A stretch of 64,000 nucleotides of DNA from Paraphoma chrysanthemicola (GCA_020744225.1 JAGMWG010000003.1:868001-932000), one strand, 5' to 3'. Counted from the stretch's first letter, positions 1 to 11,631 are shown. Notes: generated by a model from the sequence alone, not told the origin. Numbers and translations are program-made.

Positions 1-1870
1 CACCTGTGGTGCGACGGGCAAGACGTACTCGAGCTTGGATGTCAAGGACCGCGTTGACTTTCTCGCACGAGGGCTGGCAAAGGAGCTTGGCTTCGACCCA
101 AACAAGGGCTCTGAGTGGGACAAAGTCATCGCAGTCTTCTCAGTGAACACAGTAAGTGCATCGCGAGGCATGGTGTGCGCAGTGCTAAACCATGGAAGCT
201 CGATACACTACCTCTCGCATGGGCCACCCACCGCCTCGGCGGCATTCAGTCGCCCGCAAACGCCGCGTACAGTGCTACTGAGCTCGAATACCAGCTGAAG
301 AACTCGGGCGCAAAGGCTCTCTTCACTTGCGTGCCTCTTCTCGAGGTTGCGCGTGTGGCGGCAAAGAACAGCGGTATTCCAGAGAACCGCATCTACATAC
401 TGGATGTACCTGAGAAGATCACCGGCGGGAAGGGTGCGCCCAAGGGCATGAAGACCGTGGATGACTTTATCAATGATGGAAAGAAGCTGGAGCGCCTGGA
501 ACCATTGAATTGGGCATCCGGCGACGGCGCAAAGAGGACTGCCTTCCTCTGCTACTCCAGCGGGACCTCGGGCCTGCCCAAGGGCGTCATGATCTCTCAC
601 CGCAATGTCATTGCGAACACGCGTATGAGGCACTAAACACTTTGACGCGCCTCGCTGACCTGTCCAGTGCAAATCCGTACCTTTGAAAAGCCTTACAGAG
701 ACACCATAATCAACGATCTGCGCAATCAGTCAGACTACACCGAGAACGTGCTTGGTCTCCTGCCTATGTCGCATATCTACGGTCTGGTCGTCATCTGCCA
801 CGCCAGTGTCTATCGTGGTGACGGCGTCATCGTACTGCCCAAATTTGAGTTTGAACAGACTTTGCAGGCTATCCAGAGTCACAAGATCAACTCCCTATTT
901 TTGGTATGTACGGCTCTCGCTTTTGTAATACACATAGGCTGACATGAACCAGGTGCCGCCAATCATCATTCTGATGACGAAGAATCCGAAAATGCTTGCC
1001 AAGTACGACCTCAGCTCTGTGTGGTCTCTGTTCACTGGCGCCGCACCACTCGGTCAAGAGACGGCCGAAGACTTACACAAGCTGTTCCCGTCGTGGAAGA
1101 TCCGCCAAGGCTATGGTAAGCTGCACCCAACATATTGCTGATGGAGTCTAATCTTGGCTAGGTCTGACCGAGACCTGCACCGTGGTTACCTCTTCATCAC
1201 CCACGGACATCTGGTTCGGCTCTTCCGGTTCAATATTGCCAGGCATTCAGTGCAAGCTTGTGACTGTCGAAGGCGTCGAAATTACTGGATATGATCAGCC
1301 GGGTGAACTCCTAGTCAAAGGGCCGGCAGTGGTGCTTGGCTACCTCAACAACGACAAGGCGAACACAGAAACTTTCCAGGACGGATACATGAGGACAGGT
1401 GATGAGGCTGTCGTACGAAAGGCTCCATCAGGCAACGAGCACGTTTTCATTACAGACCGCATTAAGGAGCTCATCAAGGTCAAGGTACGTCGCTTCATGT
1501 GCGTTGATCTCGGATCGTATTGACGTGACTGTAGGGCCACCAAGTCGCGCCCGCAGAGCTCGAAGCTCACCTTCTTAGCCATCCCGCGGTCAATGATTGC
1601 GCCGTCATCCCAATTCCCGATGACAGTGCCGGCGAAGTCCCGAAAGCATATGTAGTCAAGTCACCATCGGTCGGCATTGAGGAAAGCGACAAGGCGATTG
1701 CACGTGACATCCAGAAGCACGTCGAGAAGCACAAGGCACACTACAAGAGACTTGTCGGTGGTGTCGAATTTATTGACGAGATTCCCAAGTCGCCATCGGG
1801 CAAGATTTTGAGGCGATTGCTGCGGGACAAGGAGAAGGAGAGGAGGAGGAAGGCCGGCAGCAAGTTGTAA
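1..1870 (+). CDS. Peroxisomal AMP-dependent acyl-CoA ligase (4-coumarate-CoA ligase-like), 5' end missing
   Basis: The enzyme should activate a carboxylic acid (aromatic or fatty) to its CoA thioester through an acyl-adenylate. The coding frame is open from base 2, so the start lies left of the window. Exons read 2-151, 199-622, 668-903, 953-1115, 1162-1484 and 1535-1870, giving 543 visible residues; every intron is 45-50 bp with GT..AG ends and the frame runs through each junction. Visible signatures are the P-loop-like YSSGTSGLPKG (about residue 180), the downstream GYGLTET motif, GYMRTGDEA, and the C-terminal SGKILRRLLRDK segment with its catalytic lysine. The last three residues are SKL, a classical PTS1 signal, so the protein should act in peroxisomes. 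Fungal relatives include 4CL-like and phenylacetyl-CoA ligase-like enzymes; the substrate cannot be read from sequence. Confidence 0.93.
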
Positions 1871-2239
1871 GCTGTGCGATGCAGATGATATGGACCAGCC
1901 ACGCGACCTGGGCTATCTAGCTACTGTTATATATACCGCTTCATTTACTTACCGTGTAGCGACTGTAATTACAAGCAATTTCTCATGATCCTCTTGTCAT
2001 CATACTCGATGCGACAGCCTTGCAGCACCACAAGGCGGAGCTTACAAATGACGTGTGTGGGGTCGGTGTTTTGCCCCTCCGACGTGATGCGCGGCGCAAA
2101 AAAGTTCTTGATGGAAGATGCAGCATCGCATTTCTAAGCAACACGACTCACCGCCGCATAAAAGTCCAAAGCAGCACGCTGCAACCCATCGCCCACATCA
2201 TCCGATTCCATCCAATACGCAAGAACAAGACACAGCGCA
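1871..2239. other. Intergenic: ligase 3' end and WD40 gene promoter
   Basis: The 369 bp hold the ligase 3' UTR (an AT-rich stretch with TATATA near 1930) and the upstream region of the WD40 gene. No further gene is supported here. Confidence 0.5.
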
Positions 2240-3766
2240 ATGGCAGTCCCGAATCCGAACCAAGCCAACCAGGAAGTGGATGATATCGATTACCACGACG
2301 ATGACCCCACACTCGAAGCAGACGAAGCCGAGGAAATTATAGAGGATGATGGCGATGTTCCCATGGACTCAGACGACGAGGGCGGAGAGGGCGGGCAGGA
2401 TATGCAGATGGAGATTGAGATTCAGAACGACTCAGTCGCACACTTCGACGGGCACAAGGACAGCATCTTCTGTATAGCGCAGCACCCTGTACACCAAGAG
2501 ATCATAGCCACCGGCGGCGGCGACGATATAGGCTACATCATCGACGCGTCTCCGGCGGCGGCAGTTGAGCCAAGTGGCGGAGCAGCACCAGTGGAAAGGG
2601 AAGGCCTAAAGAGCCTCTTCACACTCGACGGACACAAGGACTCAATCAGCGGCATTACTTTCTCGCAACCAAAAGGGCAATTTATTGCGACCGCTGGGCT
2701 GGACGGCAAGCTACGCGCATGGCAGGGCGTCCCTGACGGCAAGAAGTGGAAATTCCTGGCGGAGGCGCAAGAGGTGGAGGAGATCAATTGGCTCATTCCG
2801 AATCCCTCGCCCGACCATCCCAACGTGATCGCACTCGGCGCAAATGACGGCTCCGTCTGGGTCTACCAGCTGAATACCGAGAAGGGCAACGAGTTGCAGG
2901 TCCTACAAGCATACTATCTACATACCGAGTCTTGCACAGGCGGGACCTGGTCAGCAGACGGCTCGTTACTAGCCACAATCTCGGAAGATTCAAGTCTCTA
3001 CGTCTGGGACGTCTTCGGCGACGCAGCATCACAAGGCCTCACCACCACGCCAGACGCACAGACTGTGGTTGGGCTCAATGGCCAGGACGAGCGATTCCGC
3101 GTTGAAGGCGGACTCTACTCTGTCGGCATCCCACCCTCAGGCGCATTCGTTGCAGTGGGCGGTCCAGAAGGCCAAATACGCATTGTCGGCCTGCCACGTC
3201 TATCACTCACTACTCCCGCATCAGCATCAACTTCATCTGGCGGCGGCGGGGCGAAGAATAAAGCAGGCGGTGGAAAGCAGGCTGGAGCAAAGGGAGGCGC
3301 ATCCTCAGCAGGCCAGTCAGGCCAGATCCTCGCAAGCTTGCAAGCCGGCAGCGACAACGTCGAATGCATATCCTTCTCATCACCCCCACTCACACTCATG
3401 GCCGCCGGCAATGTTGACGGCTCCATCACTCTGTTCGACACCGCACATCGCTTTGCTGTCCGGCGGCGGATAGAAGACGCACATGCAGACGAAGACTCAC
3501 CGCAAGCCGTGGTCAAGATCGATTTCGTGAAGAAGGAAGGCCCAGGAGGATGGTTGCTTACGAGTGTCGGGTACGATGGTGTACTGCGACGATGGGATAC
3601 TCGAGGCGGTACTGCGGCGGCAGCAAGGGGGCTTGTAGGCGAGTGGAAAGGACATCGTGGAGGCGGTGAGGGGGGTGGTATCATGGGGTTTGTGCAAGGC
3701 AATGGCGAGGCCGTTGTCACGGCTGGAGACGACCACGTTGCGCTGGTTTTCAAGACGCCGTTATAA
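2240..3766 (+). CDS. WD40-repeat ribosome assembly protein (Sqt1/AAMP family)
   Basis: A single-exon gene of 508 residues. An acidic N-terminus (residues about 13-55, rich in D and E) precedes a WD40 propeller; repeats are visible at HFDGHKDSIFCIAQHP (about 70), TLDGHKDSISGITF (about 130) and at the C-terminal TAGDDHVALVF. The acidic leader plus duplicated GHKDSI repeats match the Sqt1/AAMP family; yeast Sqt1 is the dedicated chaperone of ribosomal protein uL16 (Rpl10), and this is the likely role. A low-complexity Gly/Ala/Lys/Ser insertion at about residues 325-365 interrupts a loop between blades. The ATG at 2240 is the first in frame, and the acidic leader follows at once. General Asp-rich WD40 proteins are the alternative. 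Confidence 0.85.
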   Translation: MAVPNPNQANQEVDDIDYHDDDPTLEADEAEEIIEDDGDVPMDSDDEGGEGGQDMQMEIEIQNDSVAHFDGHKDSIFCIAQHPVHQEIIATGGGDDIGYIIDASPAAAVEPSGGAAPVEREGLKSLFTLDGHKDSISGITFSQPKGQFIATAGLDGKLRAWQGVPDGKKWKFLAEAQEVEEINWLIPNPSPDHPNVIALGANDGSVWVYQLNTEKGNELQVLQAYYLHTESCTGGTWSADGSLLATISEDSSLYVWDVFGDAASQGLTTTPDAQTVVGLNGQDERFRVEGGLYSVGIPPSGAFVAVGGPEGQIRIVGLPRLSLTTPASASTSSGGGGAKNKAGGGKQAGAKGGASSAGQSGQILASLQAGSDNVECISFSSPPLTLMAAGNVDGSITLFDTAHRFAVRRRIEDAHADEDSPQAVVKIDFVKKEGPGGWLLTSVGYDGVLRRWDTRGGTAAAARGLVGEWKGHRGGGEGGGIMGFVQGNGEAVVTAGDDHVALVFKTPL

Positions 3767-4156
3767 ATGTGCATCGTGGCACTCGAACGTCGACGAGATT
3801 TAGAACTCAAGCTTCGGGTGCTTGAATAGATTCAACGTTACTGACTTGCCGTGGCAAGCACGAGATTGCGCTTATCTTCTGGACTTGCGACCGCGAGAAG
3901 CTCTTGCCTCAGCATATGTGACTAAGCACTGGCCTAGAGTCTGGCAATACATTCATGTCCTCGCATTAGAATTCTTTCCTTCATCACACAATAAGCTTTG
4001 CTAATCAGGCTGAAAAATGCAATTCACCAGGCTGAGACGTTACTTTATGTGGCTGAGGCAGTCGTGTCGGCACAGCCACCGCCCAATTTCAAAACCTCTA
4101 GTCTCAGCTACTTCAGCCTTGACACCATCTCCCTCCAACACATTTCCCAAGCCATC
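3767..4156. other. Intergenic before the HET gene
   Basis: This 390-bp gap holds the WD40 gene 3' UTR and the HET promoter. The frame of the HET gene is open back to 3998 but contains no ATG before 4157, so I treat that part as leader. Confidence 0.5.
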
Positions 4157-5578
4157 ATGGTTAAGATCAGAAAGCCTATCAACCCGGCCTTTGCTTCCTC
4201 CTTGGAGAAATATGAGTACACTCCGCTCGATACCTCCCAGCAACAAGTACGTTTGGCCAAGTTCCAACAGGATGCAGACAGTACGATTCAGTGCGAAATC
4301 CGAACATTTGATTTGGACGACTGCCCGGAATACGCTGCACTGTCGTATGTCTGGGGACCTCCAGCAGCCCCGAGATTTGAGATTATTATCAACAGAAGGT
4401 GGAGGCTCGATATCAGAGAGAATCTGCATGAATGCCTTCTGAACTACTGTGCTGGAAATCGGATTGGACCAGGATACATATGGATTGATCAGGTTTCTAT
4501 CGACCAGTCGTCATTATCAGAACGAAATCACCAGGTTGGCCTGATGTCAAGGATATACAGCGGAAGTGAAAAGGTTTACATGTGGCTTCTATCTGAGGAT
4601 AAATCACGAGGCTTTGGAACCGCAGCTTCTGTCATTGATAGCGACGAGTGGGTTCTTCCACAATTGCTGCCTACCTACATTCAGACCATCTTGAGCAATG
4701 CGTATTTCACCCGTCTATGGATCGTTCAGGAAATCTTGCTAGCCAAACACGTGGTGGTAGTAATACAAGGCCTGGGCATGTACGACAATCTCTGGAGGAA
4801 AATACGACAACGTGAAAGTGCATGGTCCATGAACGAACACTTAACGCTTGAGGTCTGTCTCCTACGCTTCAGTTGGCACGCATGCGAAAATCCTCTGGAC
4901 AGAGTATACGGTTTGATGGGGATCGTAGCCGAGGACCAGAGGCTGGCGATTGATTACAGCAAAACGGCTCCTGGCGTATTCCAAGATGTTCTCGACGCAC
5001 TTCGACGACATGCGCCTAGTGTGCTCTTGTCCGACCAGGGCCAACTTATTCTTCGCTCTCTATCCGAGTATATGTGCTTGAGCGGCATTCATCAAAATGG
5101 GCTGAACCGGCTGTTTTTGAAACTCAAGGCGACCAGGCCTGAAAGATGTACTGCGAACCAGATGGCAGCAGCCAATTTGTCCACGACGGAGAGGAAGCAA
5201 TGCTTAAAGCCTTCGAAAGTAATCGCTATAGGTCTGGAAGAGGCAAGAATTTGTGGAAAAGAGAGTCCTGAGACACAAGATCAATCGTATGACCGATGGT
5301 GGTTTGACCTTCGCTTCTGGGGCGACGGGACGACTTCAAGATGGTACGTGGACTGTAGCGATACCGAGACGCCCAGCAAGACGATGTGCACGACCGATTT
5401 CGAGCAGCTACTACGACTCCCAAATACCGCACCAAATCATGAAGCACTTGGGTCTGATGTGTCGTTTCGTCATGCCGAGGAAATGGGGTTGGGTTCCAGT
5501 GCAGAGCATGTCAACTGCGCGCGACATCGAAAACAAGGAGGAACCCGGGATGCAGACACCTATTCCGTAATGGGCTAG
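4157..5578 (+). CDS. HET-domain (heterokaryon incompatibility-type) protein
   Basis: A 473-residue reading frame from the first in-frame ATG. The HET domain is clear: YAALSYVWG (about residue 60), YIWIDQVSIDQ followed by ERNHQV and a MSRIYSGSEKVYMWL segment, RLWIVQEILLA, and PLDRVYGLMGI. HET domains mediate allorecognition cell death or related fungal immunity-like responses, usually cytosolic. The N-terminal two thirds look intact. After about residue 330 the sequence stops resembling family members, and other frames nearby (for example around 5480-5560 and 5574-5665) also look coding. A missed intron, a frameshift or real divergence could explain this, so the end at 5578 is uncertain. Confidence 0.8.
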   Translation: MVKIRKPINPAFASSLEKYEYTPLDTSQQQVRLAKFQQDADSTIQCEIRTFDLDDCPEYAALSYVWGPPAAPRFEIIINRRWRLDIRENLHECLLNYCAGNRIGPGYIWIDQVSIDQSSLSERNHQVGLMSRIYSGSEKVYMWLLSEDKSRGFGTAASVIDSDEWVLPQLLPTYIQTILSNAYFTRLWIVQEILLAKHVVVVIQGLGMYDNLWRKIRQRESAWSMNEHLTLEVCLLRFSWHACENPLDRVYGLMGIVAEDQRLAIDYSKTAPGVFQDVLDALRRHAPSVLLSDQGQLILRSLSEYMCLSGIHQNGLNRLFLKLKATRPERCTANQMAAANLSTTERKQCLKPSKVIAIGLEEARICGKESPETQDQSYDRWWFDLRFWGDGTTSRWYVDCSDTETPSKTMCTTDFEQLLRLPNTAPNHEALGSDVSFRHAEEMGLGSSAEHVNCARHRKQGGTRDADTYSVMG

Positions 5579-8500
5579 AATACACACCCTTGTGGTCTTT
5601 CCTTCAAAACCCTTGCAGGCTCGTGGACCTGTCGGGTGAGAGTGTAAGCATCGTCCCATGAAGCTGTCAGCACCTCGACTGCATTGGTTCCGAACCAACA
5701 AGATCGAGAATCTGCATCTTGGAACAAAATTTGGCCCTTCAATGTCTCTCGATCGATGCCAAGCACCATCATTTCACCACTTCCTTCAATGGTGCTGCAA
5801 CGATTGGACCCTGGACAGCGTGTCTCGACCGAATATGTGGAAAGGCTTGCATGTTACGATCGAATCGCACGATGGAGAGACAGGTACGAGGCTGTGGAAC
5901 TACGCTCGGTCTTAGAGATGATCGATAATGGTCCGATCACATGCAGTCAACATCCCACAGAATGGCACAACTGGAAGTGAGCAAAGGCGTACTGTTATGC
6001 AAAGCGATCCAGACACTATTTGTTCCGATTTGTCGAGTAAAAGAGGTTTTCTATCTTGGATAGGTGTACGAAGTGCGTGCAACTTACGCAGTAGTAATCA
6101 TGAATGCTTTGACCTTACCGTGGAACGTCTAGCGAAGATAGAACTCTAGATAAATGCACCATGGCCATAGACATGGATACGCGTTCGAATGAATATATGT
6201 TTGCTAGTGCTTAGAAACTCGGTTAGAAATCGACCGAACTATTCTGGTATGGTCCATAAGGAATCGAGCATTTTGAGACGCAACAATTTGAAAGCTTATC
6301 GCCTTTCTCCATCGAAAACGTGCGTGCAGTGGAGCTCAGTATACCTACCATGTCGAACCGCTAATTGGCTTGGTATCTTCAAATATCACCGGCGATTATC
6401 CTTGAGTCCAAATTACCTGGGCAGATCATCCCACGTGCGTGATATCTCTGACTCTAGTGCGAACCACTTCAGGGATTCGCTGCCGCAGGCCCATGCGTTT
6501 GCTAGTTGCAAACCAAGCGTAGACCCGCTCAGTACGTCAGAGTGGACTTTTGTCAAACGAGGCTGCGTACTACGGCCAGTTGTGCTGAGTACATGTACGA
6601 TATGCTGGCATCTCGTACCTTGTTGTTCATCAGTGGGATAAAGTTTTGCAGGGCTACACCACCTGCATGCATCAACCCCGGCGATCCTCCCAAGCGCCCA
6701 GTTCGGAGACTTCCTGCACGATGAGGTACACGGGTCGGACCTGTTGTGGAAATTTCGCTGAACCCTGTTTCGTGAATGAGAGCAAGTAGAGTGCGTCGTA
6801 ATGCGCTGGGGCTGTGACGTAGTTGGGCTCCACGATGTGTTTCCCAAGGTACGCTGTCTCGTCTCCCTGTGAGTGTGTTTGCATTCCGCTGTTGGCAGGT
6901 AGATGGCTCCTGTTTGATAACGCATGTCCAAAAGCAGCCACAAAATTGCGGCGTGTGGAAAGCTCGTCCGATCCAATCAGCATGTCACGCGCGCTGCTCT
7001 AGATGCATCTGTACAACCAGCCTGGATGCATCTGTACACCTGGATGCTACCGTACATATCGAACGATACTTGGTAGCTCTACAGCACAACCGGACGTGGC
7101 GAGCGCGAAAGTATGCGCTGTATTGCCACCTCAAGTGCGCATTCGGGTACTGTTTCCTGCCGTGCAGATGCTACGCTGCCGAATGCACACGCCGGAGAAG
7201 TATGCCCGTTTCGCCGCGGCAGATCTACAATCCGACAGGACAACCGTCGTTCCAGCGGCAAGATGCATCTGCCGCACGTTCAACTTCTGTCGCAAACGGC
7301 CGGCCAACCAGTCTCTAATTATTAAGCTACTGCAAGAAATCCATTGGCCATGGCAGCCTCCGCCGGCGACGAATTGCCCGTCTGTGTGTCCAAGCGAGGA
7401 TGCATCGCCTTGCAGGCCGTTGCAAGCATCTGAGCGGGGTTCTTGAATTTTTCTTTGTGCTCGCATGGTCTAATGCAGGATGATGTTGGCGGAGCAAGGG
7501 TGAGACGGGTTGTGCGCACGGACGGTGATGGGATTTGAGAATCAAACCATGGCATTCTAGTGAAACCCCCATGGCGCAGTGGCTAGGTTTCCCATCGGCT
7601 GATGATGCGTAAATTAGGTGGCGAGAATCGAGGCGACACGTAACAGATCTTCGATCTTGCGGGCTTAGAAGGGTAGACCCAATGGCTGGTGAGCAGGAGA
7701 GGCCGCTTATCGTGATGTGCGCCTGGGCGTGGGTTAGTGGTTGACCAGGAAGTGTCAGTCTGCAGACTCGTGGGAATAAGCCCATTCGGCCTAATCAGCC
7801 ATGAGCTTGTTGTACACAGCCCCGAGAATAAAACACCTGTCTTCCCCTCAGACGAGGTCTCGTCGCCACACTCAATTCCCCGGGAATGGCTCAGTTACGA
7901 ACGGGGCTTCCCCTGCGCAAATCTTGTCATACCATTGCCGACTGACTTTGCCAGTTGCAAATCTAGGACTGGAAGGAGAGTAGCGGCCCGCCATAAACAC
8001 CAATGAAGTGCGTCATGGTCGTAGTGCATGTTCAAGCCGCAGGCATGAGCAATGTGCGCGACGATTGAAGCAAGGCGTGACGGGCTCGAAAGAAAGTAGA
8101 TTAAGAGAATGTGGTTCTTGTGCTGCACGCGATGGTCTGGACGGGCCTGCGCATGAGTAGCTTACCAGGACGCATGTGGTGTGTGAGCCACTCATGGCGT
8201 TGAAACCCCCCAATACATCGCTCACGCCGGACATGCGACTAAAGTAAGCTTTGAAGAACTGCGGGGTTATTGACAGGCAGTAACGCCCTCCGATTGGGTG
8301 AGGCTGCACCCACCTGTACCGGCAGATTTACGCTGATAGCTTACGCGCAGAGTAGAAGACTTTTGTGGTTGGCTGGGCTGCAGAGGTACAGCAAAGATGT
8401 GGTGAATGTCAACTCACGTGTCAAGCACATGTGCGGAGGGCTTCGGGGCGAGGCAGAATCTCGTCGGTCGTGAGGCCCATCTGGACAGCACGTATGTCTC

Positions 8501-9448
8501 TATGCGGCCAGATGATAACCACAGGCACCAGATGAGACCAGTCCAGCTGGCCCAAACATTCTGGAGGAGCCCATGTTCCTCTGCGCTCTTGGTCCTGTTG
8601 CACGGGGAAGTGTGAAGTGGGGGTACGGAAACGAACCGCGGCACCTGCTGGAAAAGCCCAAGCGGTTCCTGGCAGTTGGCGCTAGTGTGTAAACCGCCAC
8701 CATCGCACAGTGAAGGAAGAGAGTGCCTGCTTGGTAATGCTCGCCTCCCGCAACATGCGCAGCGCAGAGCCACGCCCGCCCGGCGATGAGCGGCCAAAGC
8801 CAGCGCGTGTTGAACCCTGAACCTGACCTAAGGGTACTGCACCCTGATCTGTCAAGCAAACGTGGCCAACAGCGAGAAGTATTGCAGGCCAGTGTTTGGA
8901 GATCGAGATGTACAACCGGTTTGCTTTCTCCATTGTCCCGAAGCAGCAGGCGGCTAGCCGGACGCGACCAGTGGCTGTCTCCCGCAAGAGCGATGCCCTC
9001 GCAATCGGCGATCCGAGCGCATCTGGTGACATCATACGGCCAATCAGCAAGACCCACTAGCCGGACCTGACAAGCGCGATTTTATGGGATTCTCAGTTCT
9101 GCATCCGAATGCCCCATTGTTTGTTAAATGCCATGTTGCCCAAGGTCTAGCCGACCCAGCTGAATCCATTTAACTCCTCCGGCCCCCTGCGTAACTCCTC
9201 TGCTGTTTTTGCTCCAGTCCTCGCGTCTTTTGCCCGAAGGCACTCACCGTCATCTTGCACATGCTCGGGATTCTACTCCGCGTCGTCACCCATACCTCTG
9301 CTTTCAGGCAGAACGTCACAACAAACAATTCCACCTCGCCATAACTACTTCTTCCCCGCGCTACTCCACTAATCGTCACCATTGCATACACCTTGACCAC
9401 TTCGTCCCATACAGTTAGTCAATTGTAACCACGGAACCTCCTCCAACC
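5579..9448. other. Long gene-poor interval between HET and bZIP genes
   Basis: About 3.9 kb without a supportable protein gene. Short open frames occur in all six frames but lack codon bias, recognisable domains or convincing splice structure. Around 7000-7050 the word GATGCATCTGTACA occurs twice close together, with a partial copy near 7261. The last few hundred bases before 9449 are CT-rich, as expected for the leader and promoter of the bZIP gene. A long regulatory region, a noncoding transcript or decayed sequence are all possible. Confidence 0.4.
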
Positions 9449-10411
9449 ATGACGGAGGTCGAAAACCCGCACCAATTCGACTGGGCCCATGATGCCTACG
9501 TTGCCCTCAACGATCCCAACAACCACCCCGAGAAATGGGCCTCAATGCACAACACCACTTTCAGCATCCCGCCATCTGTTCTTACTCAGGCCAGCGTCGA
9601 ACGTTACGGCCAGGTCACGCCACCTGAGGAGCTCTCTCCGGCAGACCAGCCCCGCGACGCCCGGGAATCCTCCATTCCTGTGGAACAGCTCAGGAATGAA
9701 ACACTGTGGCCCCAGCAGGCGCAGCAGTCTCAATTATCACATCAAAGCGGCCAGGAGCCGTCGTCAAAACGACGCAGAACTAGCAGGCAGACGACCGCCA
9801 ATCACAGCTCAGCCAACGACAGCTCCCCGCCCCAGGAAGACGCCAACCCTCAGCCACCAAAGCGCAAGCGGGGAAGGCCAAAATCGCAACCGCAGATGGT
9901 CGAGGCCTACACGGCTGACGGGTTCCCATTCCAAGTCTCGTCTGCACGCCAGTCTCACCTAGAGAAGAATCGCGTCGCTGCCCACAAGTGTCGGCAGCGC
10001 AAGAAGGAGTATATCAATGGTCTCGAAGGTCGAGCGCGAGAGTTCTCATCAAAGAACAAAGCTCTCAAGGAGAATGTGGCAATGTTGCGCGAGGAGGTAC
10101 TTGGTCTGAAGAACGAGGTGCTGCGGCACGCTGGATGTGGGTTCTGGGCAGTGGACGAGTACCTTGCTCGATGCGCAGGCGACCTACTTGGCATGGAGGC
10201 ACCCATGCAAACCTCCGGATCACAAAACCCCAATCACCAGAATTCATCCATGACCACCGAGCAACTCATGGGTCAGCGGCATAACAGAACTGATTCAATA
10301 CTCAGTCAGCCAACCGACGCGTCTAGCCCTGACCCCGATGACGAATTTGGTGGCCTTCAATTACTGCGCGACTTTGACGATGAAGACATGGATGACCTGG
10401 AAGGGCACTGA
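9449..10411 (+). CDS. bZIP transcription factor with AT-hook (ATF/CREB-like)
   Basis: A single-exon gene of 320 residues acting as a nuclear DNA-binding regulator. An AT-hook-like stretch, PKRKRGRPKSQ, lies at about residues 130-140. The bZIP basic region follows as EKNRVAAHKCRQRKKEY (about 171-187; N-x7-R signature present), then a leucine zipper with heptads over KALKENVAMLREEVLGLKNEVL. The segment GCGFWAVDEYL after the zipper resembles ATF-type fungal factors. The N-terminus is rich in Pro, Gln and Ser and the C-terminus is acidic (about 300-320), which would suit activation. AtfA/ATF1-like stress regulators are the closest known group, but orthology is not established. The start is the first ATG downstream of a CT-rich leader. 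Confidence 0.88.
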   Translation: MTEVENPHQFDWAHDAYVALNDPNNHPEKWASMHNTTFSIPPSVLTQASVERYGQVTPPEELSPADQPRDARESSIPVEQLRNETLWPQQAQQSQLSHQSGQEPSSKRRRTSRQTTANHSSANDSSPPQEDANPQPPKRKRGRPKSQPQMVEAYTADGFPFQVSSARQSHLEKNRVAAHKCRQRKKEYINGLEGRAREFSSKNKALKENVAMLREEVLGLKNEVLRHAGCGFWAVDEYLARCAGDLLGMEAPMQTSGSQNPNHQNSSMTTEQLMGQRHNRTDSILSQPTDASSPDPDDEFGGLQLLRDFDDEDMDDLEGH

Positions 10412-11631
10412 TTTGCTTGACCTATTTCAACGAGAGTGTTTTTACAGGGCTCCTGTATTCGCTGAAACGCAGTCGTGGAACCCCCTGAAGCTCCTCTTCT
10501 TGTCTTCATTCTCCTTACTGGAGCTTACTTCTCCAATCATTCTACGATACCCCGGGGCCTTGCCGTACATTTGAGCGACAGGAAAAAAAGCTTTTACAGT
10601 GTTTTATTTTACATTCTATTTGCTGCTGGGACTGGCTGGAGACCAGCTGTATAGCTACGATATGATGACTGAAAGGCGCTTGAGCGATGGCGCGATTTAC
10701 ACAGCATTATGTATGCCGAGATACACAAGTCCACAAAATAACAGACACGACATGTCGTGGCTCATAGCAGATAGCTTTAGAACAAGTCACTGCATCAACT
10801 CAACACCTCTCTACTGTGCGATGCTGATAATGTGGAGTGTCTTCTCGCCCTTGCTCTGCCTATCCGACCAGATCGTTTACTACCATGTTCAAGACACGAG
10901 CTTACATCAGACAAGCATGATCTCCTGATCCCGTTCGCGTCTTTACCCCTCTCGGGTGCGGTCCCGAACCTCGCTTGTCGCGCACAGTCCCGCATCTTCA
11001 TTGGTGGCGGCGACCTCGACCGGAGCAATCTTTTCTTTGAACACTCCCCCGGAAATCTGTACGCGTTCGGTTTCCCAATTGCCACTTGGCATACGGCATC
11101 AAACTTGAAAGGGTTCTGTTTTCAATCCCGGGAAGACTTCTCCGTTAAGCACGGACAGGCATCGACGACGATTGGGGGAAGGAGTACCCCGCTGACGTAT
11201 GAGTGGAGAAAGGACAGGGAACGAGATTAGTGTACTGTAGAGTCCGCACAGAGATGTGATTGTTTGCGCATGAGGGAGGGGCTAGAGGTAGTCAAGGGTG
11301 AAGGATGCGACGTTGAGACCAATACACATCTGTCAGATAGCAGGTATTCCGAAGACATGGTTAATGGAAGTGACTTTGATGAACCCGATCTTGCTCCATG
11401 CTCGGAGAATCCCGATATCGACATGGTGTGTCAAACGTTTGCAACTATTCCCGGCAACAAATCCGTGTCCATTAATCTGACCACGATAAGCCCCACTTCA
11501 CGACAATCCCGAACTTCCTCAATCTTGGCATTCATCATCGTCTCACCCAACATCTCCACTGATCTGCATCCGCCATCGCACATTCCCACCAGTACAATCT
11601 ACCATTTTTTACGCCAGGTCACGCCACAAAA
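10412..11631. other. Intergenic downstream of the bZIP gene
   Basis: About 1.2 kb holding the bZIP 3' UTR and unassigned sequence. An open frame at 10832-11230 (+) starts at GTG and has no known domain; I do not call it. No repeats or RNA genes were recognised. Confidence 0.35.

Noticed and set aside
3115..3810. 231-codon minus-strand frame
   Set aside because: Antisense shadow of the WD40 gene, Ser/Pro-rich as expected from reversed Gly/Ala codons.
7568..7645. tRNA-like stretch GGCGCAGTGGCTAGG
   Set aside because: It resembles a tRNA D-arm, but no GGTTCRANNCC T-arm or closing acceptor stem follows at the right distance.
10832..11230. 132-codon open frame after the bZIP gene
   Set aside because: Begins with GTG, has no recognisable domain and the opposite strand is similarly open.
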